Made by a program: the position numbers and the translations under genes. Under the pieces are notes generated by a model. The model was not told where the DNA came from. It made no database searches and saw nothing but the letters and a program-made list of their open reading frames with translations. DNA of 64,000 bases, taken from positions 1 through 64,000 of the forward strand of contig DYGX01000002.1 in NCBI GenBank assembly GCA_020724465.1. Reading direction: 5' to 3'. Source of the DNA: Thermoflexus sp. Lineage in GTDB: Bacteria > Chloroflexota > Anaerolineae > Aggregatilineales > Aggregatilineaceae. Positions within the stretch are counted from its first letter, which is position 1; every line of letters begins with the position of its first letter. This document shows, piece after piece, positions 53,680 to 61,991 of this stretch.

Positions 53680-54924
53680 CTAGTCGCTGGCCTCCGCCGG
53701 TTCGCCAAGGAGGGTTTCGATCTGGGACATGACGTCGATGTCGCCGGAGCGGATGGCGTCGGCGGTTTCCTCGCCCGCCTGCCGGACCTCATCGGGGAGG
53801 TCGAAGGCGTCGTTGTACTCGATGCGCAGGCCGTCGTTGGCCAGGGTGATGGCGTAAGCTTCGCCACCGAGCTGACCGGCCAGGACACGGTTGATGATGT
53901 CTTCGAGGACGACGGTCCAGTCGTAGACCTGGTTGGCGACGACGATTTCAGGGGCGAGGTTGGTCTGGTTGGCCTGGGTGCCGAACCAGAGGGCGCCGGC
54001 CTCCTTGGCTTTCTGGATGGCGCCGGGGACCATCTGGGCGGTGCCGGTCAGGACGTCGGCGCCGTTGGCGAGCATGGCGTCGGCGGCTTCGGCGGCGAGA
54101 GCCAGGTCCCCGAAGGACTGAATGTAGTTGACGATGGGGTCGATGTCGGGGTTGACGGACTTGACGCCGGCCACGAAGCCGTCGATGTAGAGCTTGGCGT
54201 CGCCGGTTTCGATGGGACCGACCACGCCGATGACGTTGCTCTGGGTCAGGTGAGCGGCCATGACGCCGAAGACATAGCCGCCTTGCTCGGAGCGGGCTTC
54301 GTAGGCGTAGACGTTGGTGATGCCCTCATCGGCGAAGGTGTTGACGGTGGTGCCCCAGGCGAAGGCGGTGTCGGGGAAGTCGGGGGCGATGTCCTGCAGC
54401 GAGGAGCCATACTGCGAGCCGTGAGCGATGACCAGGTCGTAGCCCTGGCTGGCGTAGTCGCGCAGGGCGGTGGCGGCGTCATCGACCACGAAGAGGTTCT
54501 CGGACATGGCATACTCGAAGCGGTCCTCACCGACGGCATCCTGGATGGCTGCCAGGGCGGTGGCCATGCTCTGGCTGAAGGCCAGGTCGGTGGCGGTGGA
54601 CGGCATGACGACTGCCACGCGGAAGGTCTCGCCTTCGGGGATGTCGAGCGAGATGGCGCGCGCGGCCACTGCTTCCTCAGGCGCTTCCTCGGTCGCTTCC
54701 GCCTCTTCCGTCACCTCGGCTTCCGGTTCCTCAGTGGCTTCCTCCGTCGGTTCCTCAGTAGCTTCTTCGGTGGGTTCAGGGGTTGGTTCCTCGGTTGGCT
54801 CTTCGGTCGGCTCCACGGTTGGAGTCGGCTGCGGGGTGGGCGTCGCTTCTTCTTCGCCGCCGCAGGCTGCCAGGGTAAGTGCCGCGATGATCAAGAGAAC
54901 GAGGACAAGCCAGCGCTTCTTCAT
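53680..54924 (-). CDS. BMP-family substrate-binding lipoprotein
   Basis: The 414-residue lipoprotein has a lipobox LTLAACGG with the lipidated cysteine at residue 21. A low-complexity linker of Glu, Pro and Thr (about residues 22-86) precedes the basic membrane protein (BMP/PnrA-like) binding domain. Domain segments are VAVVMPSTATDLAFSQSM, VIAHGSQYGSS, YEARSEQGGYVFGVMAA and FGTQANQ. Such proteins commonly bind purine nucleosides. The start at 54924 follows AAGGAGGAAG, a very strong ribosome-binding site. The linker should hold the domain away from the membrane, as often seen in Anaerolineae. Confidence 0.92.
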   Translation of the reverse strand: MKKRWLVLVLLIIAALTLAACGGEEEATPTPQPTPTVEPTEEPTEEPTPEPTEEATEEPTEEATEEPEAEVTEEAEATEEAPEEAVAARAISLDIPEGETFRVAVVMPSTATDLAFSQSMATALAAIQDAVGEDRFEYAMSENLFVVDDAATALRDYASQGYDLVIAHGSQYGSSLQDIAPDFPDTAFAWGTTVNTFADEGITNVYAYEARSEQGGYVFGVMAAHLTQSNVIGVVGPIETGDAKLYIDGFVAGVKSVNPDIDPIVNYIQSFGDLALAAEAADAMLANGADVLTGTAQMVPGAIQKAKEAGALWFGTQANQTNLAPEIVVANQVYDWTVVLEDIINRVLAGQLGGEAYAITLANDGLRIEYNDAFDLPDEVRQAGEETADAIRSGDIDVMSQIETLLGEPAEASD

Positions 54925-54989
54925 ACCGTTCTTCCTCCTTGGACATACTTCTCGGTGTCGAGAAACTCTATACGCCAACGCGGCTTCCC

Positions 54990-55017
54990 CTGGTGGCACC
55001 TTTCTGGTGGCACCTTT
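54990..55017. repeat. tandem 14-bp repeat upstream of the BMP lipoprotein gene
   Basis: CTGGTGGCACCTTT occurs twice head to tail (54990-55003 and 55004-55017). Each copy contains the near-palindrome GGTGGCACC. It lies in the 155-base gap between the second permease gene and the lipoprotein gene and could be a regulatory site. Confidence 0.5.
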
Positions 55018-55079
55018 GCTGTGGCCCGGCCATCGGGGCGCCGCGGAGAGCGCTCAGGCCCCCCTCCGCTGACTGTGCT

Positions 55080-56012
55080 TCACTCTCCTCGTTCGAAGGG
55101 TTTGGTCAGAGCGGCAGGCTGGTCCACCCGCTGCGATGCCAGCACCAGAGCCAGGATCGTCAGCAAGTAGGGGGCCATCGACGCATACTCAGCCGGGATA
55201 TCGATTCCCTTGGTGCGCACCCACAACTGGAGTGCGTTGACGGTGCTGAACAGCAAAGCGCCGGCCATCACCCCGAATGGGCGCCAGCTCCCAAAGTAGA
55301 CCAGGGCTACGGCGATGAAGCCCTGGCCGGCGGTCATGTTTTGCTGGAACACGTTCAGCAGTGCAATCGACAGCGAGGCGCCCGCTATCGCCGCCAGCAT
55401 GGCGCCTAGAATCACCGTGAAATAGCGCACGCGCGCCACGCTGATCCCCATCGCATCGGCGGCCTGCGGGTTTTGGCCGACCGCGCGAATCTTCAGGCCG
55501 AGCGTAGTCCTGTTGAGCACAAACCACGCGACAGGAACCAGCCCGAACGCGATATAGACGAGCAGGTTGTGCTGGAAAAAGATCTCGCCGAGCACGGGAA
55601 TCCGGCTCAGCACCGGCACGTGAATTCTCGGAAAGCCGTTGACGGTTACGACGCTGTCGAAGCTCTGCTGAAACAGCAGGTCGCTCAACCCCAGGCCAAA
55701 GAGGTAAATTCCAATGCCGCTGATACCCTGCTCGGCTTTGAGTGTCACATTGATGAAAGCCGTTCCCAGGCCCATCAGCAGCCCAGCAAGCAGGGCGATC
55801 AGCACACCCGCCAGCAGACTCCCGGTATGATATACCGCCCAGAATCCGCTGAACGCGCCCATCAGCATAATGCCTTCGACGCCCAGGTTCAGCACGCCAC
55901 TGCGCTGCCCGAACGTCTCGCCGATCGCGGCGTAGAGGTAGGGGGTCGCCAGGCGGATCCCAGACGCCGCGATGCCGATCAGCACACTGGAGTCGAGAAG
56001 CTGGTCGATCAT
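55080..56012 (-). CDS. BMP-type ABC transporter permease 2
   Basis: The 310-residue membrane protein is a NupQ/YufQ-like permease of the BPD_transp_2 family with eight to nine hydrophobic segments. The family segment ATPYLYAAIGETFGQRSGVLNLGVEG is near residue 22 (split here: LATPYLYAAIG, then ETFGQRSGVLNLG). The coupling segment LGLKIRAVGQNPQAADAMGI is near 165. Its ATG overlaps the end of permease 1 by four bases. Confidence 0.92.
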   Translation of the reverse strand: MIDQLLDSSVLIGIAASGIRLATPYLYAAIGETFGQRSGVLNLGVEGIMLMGAFSGFWAVYHTGSLLAGVLIALLAGLLMGLGTAFINVTLKAEQGISGIGIYLFGLGLSDLLFQQSFDSVVTVNGFPRIHVPVLSRIPVLGEIFFQHNLLVYIAFGLVPVAWFVLNRTTLGLKIRAVGQNPQAADAMGISVARVRYFTVILGAMLAAIAGASLSIALLNVFQQNMTAGQGFIAVALVYFGSWRPFGVMAGALLFSTVNALQLWVRTKGIDIPAEYASMAPYLLTILALVLASQRVDQPAALTKPFERGE

Positions 56013-57217
56013 TTGGCCTGATCCATTTCGATGGCAGCCGAGCCGCCAGGCGACGCAGCCGGTTCTGCCGCCGCGACGGCTACCCGCCGCCGCGCGCGCT
56101 GGCGGCTCCAGAGATCGCTGCTGACCACAAAGACAATGACGAGACTGATCAGCACGGTTATCAGGGCCGACGGCACCTGCACGGTGCGTTGTAGCTTGTT
56201 GCCGCCCACCAGCAGCGCGCCAAAGAGTACCGACGCCGGGATGGTGCCCAGCGGGTGCAGTTTGCCGAACAACGCGGCCACGATCCCGTTGAAGCCGGCG
56301 TTCCCGGTGAAGGCTATCGCGCCGCCTTCCGCGCTCATGCGGTGGCGCACGCCCAGCACCTGGATACCGCCGGCCAACCCGGCAAAGCCGCCGCTCAGCA
56401 GCAGAGACAGCACTGTGTAGCGTTTGACGCGGATGCCTGCATAGCGCGAAGCGCGCGGGTTCTTGCCGACCGCGCGGATCCGGTAGCCGAGCGTGGTTCG
56501 CCACAAGAAAACGTAGACCAGCACGGCGAACACCACCGCGATGATCGTCCCGATGTGGAGCAGGGTGGGCGTCCAGCGCGCCGCGTCGGCGCCGCCAAGT
56601 CCCAGCCAGTCATAGATCGAGTCAAGCCACCCGCCGATTCGAGGCAGGTCTGACTGGCGCGGCAGGCGGTCGGTTTCGGGGATGCGCGAGGCGGCGGTGA
56701 GCTGATCCGGATCGATGAGCGTGTTGTTCATCAGGTAGATCATCCAATAGGTGGCCACCTGATTGAGCATCACGGTGCTGAGGATCTCGTTGACATTGAA
56801 ATACGCTTTGAGCACGCCGGCGATGCCGCCCCAGACCGCTCCCGCGGCGAAGCTGGCGACCAGGCAAGCCGGGATCAACACTTCCGCGCGCGCGTCCGGC
56901 ATGGAGAGCGCGAGCGCGGTCGCCGCCAGCCCGCCGACGATCATCTGGCCCTCGCCGCCGATATTGATGACACCCCCGCGAAAACTGATGCAGATACCGA
57001 TTCCGACGAGCAGGAGCGGGGTGGCCTTGATTAAGGTGTCTGCGACGGCGTTCTTGGTGCCAAACGCCCCTTCGTAAAGCGCCTGATAGGCCCGGATCGG
57101 GTCCGCATCCATCAGAACAAGCATCACGGCACCGATCAGCAGCGCAACCACCGTCGCCAAAACGGGCATCAAGAGGTCGAGCAGGCGGTCAAGGCGGAGG
57201 GTCCGAGATGGGGTCAA
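56009..57217 (-). CDS. BMP-type ABC transporter permease 1
   Basis: The 402-residue permease is NupP/YufP-like. It shows the segments ATPLLLVGIGICISFRGGV, NIGGEGQMIVGG, VNEILSTVMLNQVA and LGYRIRAVGKNPRASRYAGI. It is longer than permease 2 because of an extra periplasmic loop (about residues 160-205) and an Ala/Arg-rich C-terminal tail. The start codon is TTG at 57217; a later ATG would remove 16 residues. It is the first gene of the transporter unit. Confidence 0.9.
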   Translation of the reverse strand: MTPSRTLRLDRLLDLLMPVLATVVALLIGAVMLVLMDADPIRAYQALYEGAFGTKNAVADTLIKATPLLLVGIGICISFRGGVINIGGEGQMIVGGLAATALALSMPDARAEVLIPACLVASFAAGAVWGGIAGVLKAYFNVNEILSTVMLNQVATYWMIYLMNNTLIDPDQLTAASRIPETDRLPRQSDLPRIGGWLDSIYDWLGLGGADAARWTPTLLHIGTIIAVVFAVLVYVFLWRTTLGYRIRAVGKNPRASRYAGIRVKRYTVLSLLLSGGFAGLAGGIQVLGVRHRMSAEGGAIAFTGNAGFNGIVAALFGKLHPLGTIPASVLFGALLVGGNKLQRTVQVPSALITVLISLVIVFVVSSDLWSRQRARRRVAVAAAEPAASPGGSAAIEMDQAK

Positions 57218-57305
57218 CGGCTAAAGATCTCTCAGGTAATCTGTGTCAGGATAAGGAGAAAGCGCCTGGTTAAGCTATCGCTCGCCATCGCTCAGACGTG
57301 CAAAA

Positions 57306-57335
57306 ATCGTAACATAAAAGCTCAGGCCCGAGCAA
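57306..57335 (-). promoter_or_regulatory. candidate promoter of the BMP transporter operon
   Basis: On the minus strand TTGCTC (57330-57335) and TACGAT (57306-57311) are separated by 18 bases, with a TG extended -10. The first permease starts about 90 bases downstream. Confidence 0.4.
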
Positions 57336-57473
57336 ATTACAATCTGCACAAACGCTACCTGATAGGTTGCTAATTCGCTGCCCGGCGCGCTGTCTGGCCT
57401 GCGACGTGTCGCAGACAAAAGGACAGGCGCGCGGCCTGCCCTCTGTTGTTCTCGTTGACCTTCACCGGGCAGC

Positions 57474-58022
57474 TTAATGCCGTCCCTCGGCGAATTCCTC
57501 GATCATCTTGTCGTTGAAGGCCGGGATGTCGTCCGGTTTGCGGCTGCTGACCAGCCCGTTGTCGACGACGACTTCCTGATCCACCCAGTTGGCGCCTGCA
57601 TTCTTCAGGTCCATCTGGAGCGTGTGGTACGACGTCAGTGTGCGGCCACCGACGACGCCGGCATCGATCAGCATCCAGGGGGCGTGACAGATCACGGCGA
57701 CAGGCTTGCGGGCGTCGAAGAACGCGCGGACAAACGCCTGGGCGTGTGGATTGCGCCGCATTTTGTCCGGGTTCATCACGCCCCCCGGCAGCAGCAGTGC
57801 GTCATAGTCGTCAGGATTGGCCTGGTCAAGGGGGACATCCACCGAGAACGATTCTCCCCAGTCGGTGTGGTCCCAGCCACGCACCTTGTCTGCCTCGGGC
57901 GACACGATGTAGGTGGTTGCGCCTGCGTCGTGCAGCGCCCGGCGGGGCCGGGTCATTTCCTCTTGCTCAAAGCCATTCGCGATCAGAATGGCGACTCGTT
58001 TCCCTGTCAGGTCGTGTGCCAT
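57474..58022 (-). CDS. DJ-1/PfpI-family protein
   Basis: The 182-residue protein matches the PfpI/DJ-1 superfamily. The conserved acidic residue lies in GFEQEEMTRP and the nucleophile cysteine with its histidine in AVICHAPWML near residue 113. Members act as glyoxalase III-like deglycases, chaperones or peptidases, and the exact activity cannot be assigned. It is a monocistronic gene; 172 bases separate it from the response regulator gene. Confidence 0.88.
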   Translation of the reverse strand: MAHDLTGKRVAILIANGFEQEEMTRPRRALHDAGATTYIVSPEADKVRGWDHTDWGESFSVDVPLDQANPDDYDALLLPGGVMNPDKMRRNPHAQAFVRAFFDARKPVAVICHAPWMLIDAGVVGGRTLTSYHTLQMDLKNAGANWVDQEVVVDNGLVSSRKPDDIPAFNDKMIEEFAEGRH

Positions 58023-58194
58023 GTCAGACCTCCGTGTATGCTTGCGCGCCGTCTTCTGCTTCGGTGAACGTGGCTGCTATGCCAGGACGGCGCGATCCAT
58101 GCTTCAACGCAGCCAGTCTAGATCGCCCGCGGCTGGCGCGCATGGGATGGGCGGGGGAATTGGCTGTAGGACAGGCAGCGCGTTTCCATCCGGG

Positions 58195-58839
58195 TCACTT
58201 GACCAGGCGGTGCTGCACGGCCAGCGTCGCGGCTTCGGTGCGGCTGTTCGCCTCCAGCTTGGACAGAATATTGCTGACGTGATTCTTGACCGTTGAGCGG
58301 CTGATCGTGAGCCGGTCAGCGATCTGGCGATTGTTCAGCCCTTCGATCATGAGTGCCAGCACTTCCAGCTCGCGCTCGGTCAGGTCGTGCCCCAGGGCGG
58401 GGGGCTGTGTGGCGGCTTCGATCAGTGCGCGGGTGGCTTCTGGTGCCAGGGTCGACTTCCCATAGTGCGCGTTGTGCACGGCGGTTGACAGCTCGTCGAT
58501 TGAGATGTTCTTGAGCAGATACCCAATGGCCCCGGCCTGGAGCGCCTCGTGCACCAGCTCCTTTTCCTTGAAACTGGTCAGCGCGATGATCTGAGTCTCC
58601 GGAAAGGTTTGCTTGATCACCCGCGTGGTGGCGACGCCGTCCATTTCGCCCGGCATGATGAGGTCCATCAGGATCACGTCCGGCCGCAGCTCGGTGCACA
58701 GCCGGACAGCTTCTTCACCGCTTGACGCCTCGGCCACCAGCTCCAGGTCGTCGCAGGTGTCCAGAAAGACGGCCAGGCCGCTGCGCACCATATCATGGTC
58801 ATCGACGATCATCACCCGGATAGTCTTCACCTCGCTCAT
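58195..58839 (-). CDS. NarL/LiaR-type response regulator
   Basis: The 214-residue protein has a receiver domain with the acidic pocket VMIVDDHD, the phosphoacceptor aspartate in VILMDLIMPGEMDG near residue 60 and the lysine in YLLKNIS. A C-terminal LuxR helix-turn-helix follows (LTERELEVLALMIEGLNNRQIA, split as LTERELEVLALM and GLNNRQIADRL). It is cotranscribed with the upstream kinase, with ATGA overlap at 58836-58839, so the two are cognate partners. Target genes are not known. Confidence 0.94.
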   Translation of the reverse strand: MSEVKTIRVMIVDDHDMVRSGLAVFLDTCDDLELVAEASSGEEAVRLCTELRPDVILMDLIMPGEMDGVATTRVIKQTFPETQIIALTSFKEKELVHEALQAGAIGYLLKNISIDELSTAVHNAHYGKSTLAPEATRALIEAATQPPALGHDLTERELEVLALMIEGLNNRQIADRLTISRSTVKNHVSNILSKLEANSRTEAATLAVQHRLVK

Positions 58840-60728
58840 GCTGCCCCCTTCTGCCTTCCGTTTTGAGAACGCCACGTTGCGGTAATGCGTGTGCCTTGTC
58901 CTGGTCTGCTATCGACATCCAAAGATGCGCCAATGGCGCCGGCTCGCTCGCGCATGATGCCCAGGCCAAGCGACGTGGGCGTAACTTGGTTCGCCTCGAA
59001 CCCCCGGCCATCATCCGCGATGTGCAGGGTGATCGTGTCCGGGGTGCGGATGAGGCGGATCTGCACCTGGCTCGCGCGCGAATGTTTGACGATATTGTTC
59101 AACGCTTCCTGTGCAATGTAATAATACGCCGTTTGCACATCCCCCGGAATATCCAGGTCGCCTTCGATCTCCACAGAAACCTTCATCCGGGTGCGCCCGG
59201 TGACCGCCCCGGTGAGCTGGTAGAGCAGTTCTTCAAGGTTGGCTTCGAGCAGAGTTGAGGGACGCAGCTCCATCAGCAACGTGCGCATTTCGGCCTGCGC
59301 CCCGCGCGTGAGGCGGTATAGCTCGTCGAGCTGCTGCCGGGCGCGCTCTGGCTGGCGATCCCACAGACGCGGCAGCGCCTCGGCGATCACGGCCGCGGAG
59401 AAGAGCGTCTGGCTGACGGCGTCGTGCAGGTCGCGCGCCAGGCGCTGGCGTTCTTCCAGCACGGCAAGCGCCTGGGCCTTCTCGTGGAGTTGCGCGTTTT
59501 GCAGCGCGATCGCGGCCTGGTCAGCAAAGGCTTGCAGGCGCTCGGCGTGCACGACGGTAAAGAAGTTTGGGGTCTCGCTATGCAGATGCAGAAAGCCAAT
59601 GGTGTTGCCCTTGAGGCGGATCGGCGCGCCGGTATACGAGCGAAGCCGGCGCATGGCCTCGGGCTTGTCTGCATACCACTCGCTGTCGAAGGTGGGGGTT
59701 ATCACCGGCTGGCCACTGGTGGCCATCTGAAGCAGCTCCGGCGTCTGATCGACACGATAGCGCCGGCTGGCGAGCCACTCCTCAAGGCCGCGCTCGCGGA
59801 ATCCCTGGGCGCGGACGACCCGCGCCTCGCCGTTTTCGATCAGCATGATGTAGGCCGTGTCGTGCGGGACCACGCGGCCGATGTTTGTCAGGATGCGCTT
59901 GAGGACTTCATCAAGGTCGAGCGTGCTGGTCAGCGCTGTCGCAATGTTGCGCAGCGCCTCAGCCAGAACCCGCTGGCGGTGCTCGGCGGCCTGAACCATC
60001 TTGTGCTCGGTAATGTCGGTGCACACGCTGATCAGTCCGACACGCTCTCCGGCCTCGTCTTTGATGCTGTCGGCACGCATGAGGGTTGGGACGACGCGAC
60101 CATCTTTCGTCTTTAGCTCCACTTCACCGCTCCACGTGTGGCCGTTGCGCATGGTGGTGAAGATCTCCTCGGCCATCTGTGGCTCGACGAACAGGGATGC
60201 AGGGATGCCGCGCACATTCAGCTCGTTCACGGTGTAGCCGTAGAGGTTGATGAACGCCTGGTTATTGTATATTGCCGTGCCGTTGATGTCCGCGATGGTG
60301 ATGCCGTCGCTGATGCTCTCGATAGCCTTGCTGGTAAACAGCAGTTGCTCGTGCTCGCGCTTCATCTCCAGGGTGGTCTGACGGTTCTCAAGCAGGCTCG
60401 CCAGCCGAAACTGAACCTCGATCTGGTCGGCGTCCTCGGCCAGCAGCTCGTTGACGATCTGCCACGCCGGACGCGGAACCCGCTCCAGCAGTTCCGTGCC
60501 CGAACCCAGGAACAGGATCGGCAGCGAAACGGGGTATGTCTCTTCCTTGCGAGCCTTCAACCAGACACCGTACTCAGACAATCCATCGGCATCGACGATG
60601 CACAGATCGAAGAAATGGGGCAGGGGCTGCGACTCGTCGGGAACGATCACGTCGTAGCGCACGCTGAGCCAGTCGGCCAGGCGGAGACGGTGGTGTGGAT
60701 GGCTCAAGAGCAGCAGGATGCGGTTCAT
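58836..60728 (-). CDS. soluble sensor histidine kinase, pseudo-receiver-PAS-GAF-HisKA_3
   Basis: The 630-residue kinase lacks transmembrane segments. Residues 1-120 look like a degenerate receiver-type domain (ILLLLSHPHHRLRLADWL, then CIVDADGL). A PAS domain spans about 130-245 and a GAF domain about 255-415. The HisKA_3 phosphoacceptor is near His435 in ARDLHDAVSQTLF, and the ATPase has NNIVKHS, DDGRGFE and LGLGIMRERA. This is the NarX/LiaS-like kinase class. It probably senses a cytoplasmic redox or small-molecule signal. It pairs with the following response regulator. Confidence 0.92.
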   Translation of the reverse strand: MNRILLLLSHPHHRLRLADWLSVRYDVIVPDESQPLPHFFDLCIVDADGLSEYGVWLKARKEETYPVSLPILFLGSGTELLERVPRPAWQIVNELLAEDADQIEVQFRLASLLENRQTTLEMKREHEQLLFTSKAIESISDGITIADINGTAIYNNQAFINLYGYTVNELNVRGIPASLFVEPQMAEEIFTTMRNGHTWSGEVELKTKDGRVVPTLMRADSIKDEAGERVGLISVCTDITEHKMVQAAEHRQRVLAEALRNIATALTSTLDLDEVLKRILTNIGRVVPHDTAYIMLIENGEARVVRAQGFRERGLEEWLASRRYRVDQTPELLQMATSGQPVITPTFDSEWYADKPEAMRRLRSYTGAPIRLKGNTIGFLHLHSETPNFFTVVHAERLQAFADQAAIALQNAQLHEKAQALAVLEERQRLARDLHDAVSQTLFSAAVIAEALPRLWDRQPERARQQLDELYRLTRGAQAEMRTLLMELRPSTLLEANLEELLYQLTGAVTGRTRMKVSVEIEGDLDIPGDVQTAYYYIAQEALNNIVKHSRASQVQIRLIRTPDTITLHIADDGRGFEANQVTPTSLGLGIMRERAGAIGASLDVDSRPGQGTRITATWRSQNGRQKGAA

Positions 60729-60782
60729 GCAGCGTTCCGGTTTCGGTCGATAAGGCGATCCGGTTCGGGCCGCGCTATCCAG

Positions 60783-60812
60783 ATTATCTCAAAACCAGAT
60801 CGGGTTTGCGAA
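60783..60812 (-). promoter_or_regulatory. candidate promoter of the two-component operon
   Basis: On the minus strand TTCGCA (60807-60812, four of six) and GATAAT (60783-60788, five of six) are separated by 18 bases, about 55 bases before the kinase start. Confidence 0.45.
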
Positions 60813-60888
60813 ACAGCGCCGCGCATAGCTGCATGGGCCTGGGTAGCAGGTCGCTCGTTTGGGCACTCTGAAGCCGGTTTCGGCTTGT

Positions 60889-61686
60889 TCACGAGCGTTT
60901 ATCCGGAGATTCCTGCCGCTCGCTGAGTGTTACCCCAGCAGCGCGCAGCAGCTCACGCAGGCGATTGTGAGCCACCGCCCGCTGGAACACGGCCTCCGTG
61001 ACCTGCTGACCGCGCGCGGCGATGAGATAGCCTTCCGGGCTGCGGATATCCCACAGCAAATGCCTGCCACGCGCCAGATCGGCCAGGCTCATCAGCCGGG
61101 AATCGCGGATATCACCGCGCGCGTGATAGCCTGGCTGGGCGTTCGTAGAGAGCTGCGCAAGCTTGACCTGCCGCGCGTTTTCGTTCTGGCGCTTGACGAC
61201 AGCGAGCACGTCCGGCGAGACCCAGGCCGTCCGGCCTTCGAGGTTCAGGGGGTAGGCGACGGACAAAAAGACGCAATGGGACGTCGCTTCGCCCAGCAGC
61301 CGCCCACACACTTCGTAGCCCTGCGTTTCGCCCGTCTTCCGGCTGAAGAACAGGTCGGTGATGATACCCAGTTCAATCCCATCCGTAGTGCACACGCGCG
61401 TGCCGCGCAACCGCCGATCGGACTCGAGCATGCGCTGTAGATCTGGCACGGTGTGCACGTCGACAACCGAACCGCTGGAACGCACGATAATCGCACTGGG
61501 GCTGGCAGAGAGCACCTCGGACCAGGGGACGACCCGCGCATGCCCCGCCCACCCGCCTTTTGCGATCAGAAAGCCCGCGAGACGCTGATGTTCCAGTGAG
61601 ACAATGATGTCTTGCGTCTGTTGCAAGCTCTCGCCTCTATCCGATGCAATTACCGGAACACCAATGAGATCCGAACCCTTCAGCAT
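60889..61686 (-). CDS. PRC-barrel domain protein
   Basis: The 265-residue protein contains two PRC-barrel-like modules, one beginning at LKGSDLIGVPVIASDRGESL and one at RLRGTRVCTTDGIELGIITD (around residue 110). It ends in a charged helical tail. PRC-barrels occur in photosynthetic reaction centre H subunits, RimM and many small bacterial proteins of unknown role. No membrane segment or signal peptide is present. The start at 61686 follows AGAGGATCTTG. Function is unknown. Confidence 0.8.
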   Translation of the reverse strand: MLKGSDLIGVPVIASDRGESLQQTQDIIVSLEHQRLAGFLIAKGGWAGHARVVPWSEVLSASPSAIIVRSSGSVVDVHTVPDLQRMLESDRRLRGTRVCTTDGIELGIITDLFFSRKTGETQGYEVCGRLLGEATSHCVFLSVAYPLNLEGRTAWVSPDVLAVVKRQNENARQVKLAQLSTNAQPGYHARGDIRDSRLMSLADLARGRHLLWDIRSPEGYLIAARGQQVTEAVFQRAVAHNRLRELLRAAGVTLSERQESPDKRS

Positions 61687-61914
61687 CAAGATCCTCTTTG
61701 CTGGCAAAGCTGCAACGGCTGCGGCACGATGATATAACACAATAGTCCGGACAGTGCCCCTGCGCGAGCGTGCGCACTGCCTGAAACCTGTGTCATTTAT
61801 GCTGCTGCTACGGGGTGATGCCCCCGCATATCAAGGCCATGTGCTTCGTTAGTCCGCTAAGAGCATACGAGGAAAACGATTGCACGGCATGAGATAGATA
61901 GGGTGTTTTAAGAT
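61687..61914. other. gene-free stretch upstream of the PRC-barrel gene
   Basis: Between the PRC-barrel start and the pckA terminator hairpin there is no supported gene. A TATATC hexamer on the minus strand near 61730 is the only promoter-like element, without a clear -35. Confidence 0.3.
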
Positions 61915-61952
61915 GGGTCAGGTGGCCTATTTCACGATAGGTCACCTGACCC
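61915..61952 (-). terminator. long inverted repeat after pckA
   Basis: Arms 61915-61930 and 61937-61952 pair over 16 bases with a single G-T position and a six-base loop. It lies 40 bases behind the pckA stop. The following minus-strand sequence ATCTTAAAA has no long T-run, so termination efficiency is uncertain. Confidence 0.6.
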
Positions 61953-61991
61953 GGAAGGGCGGATGCGACGTACCCGCTGCCGTAGAGGATA

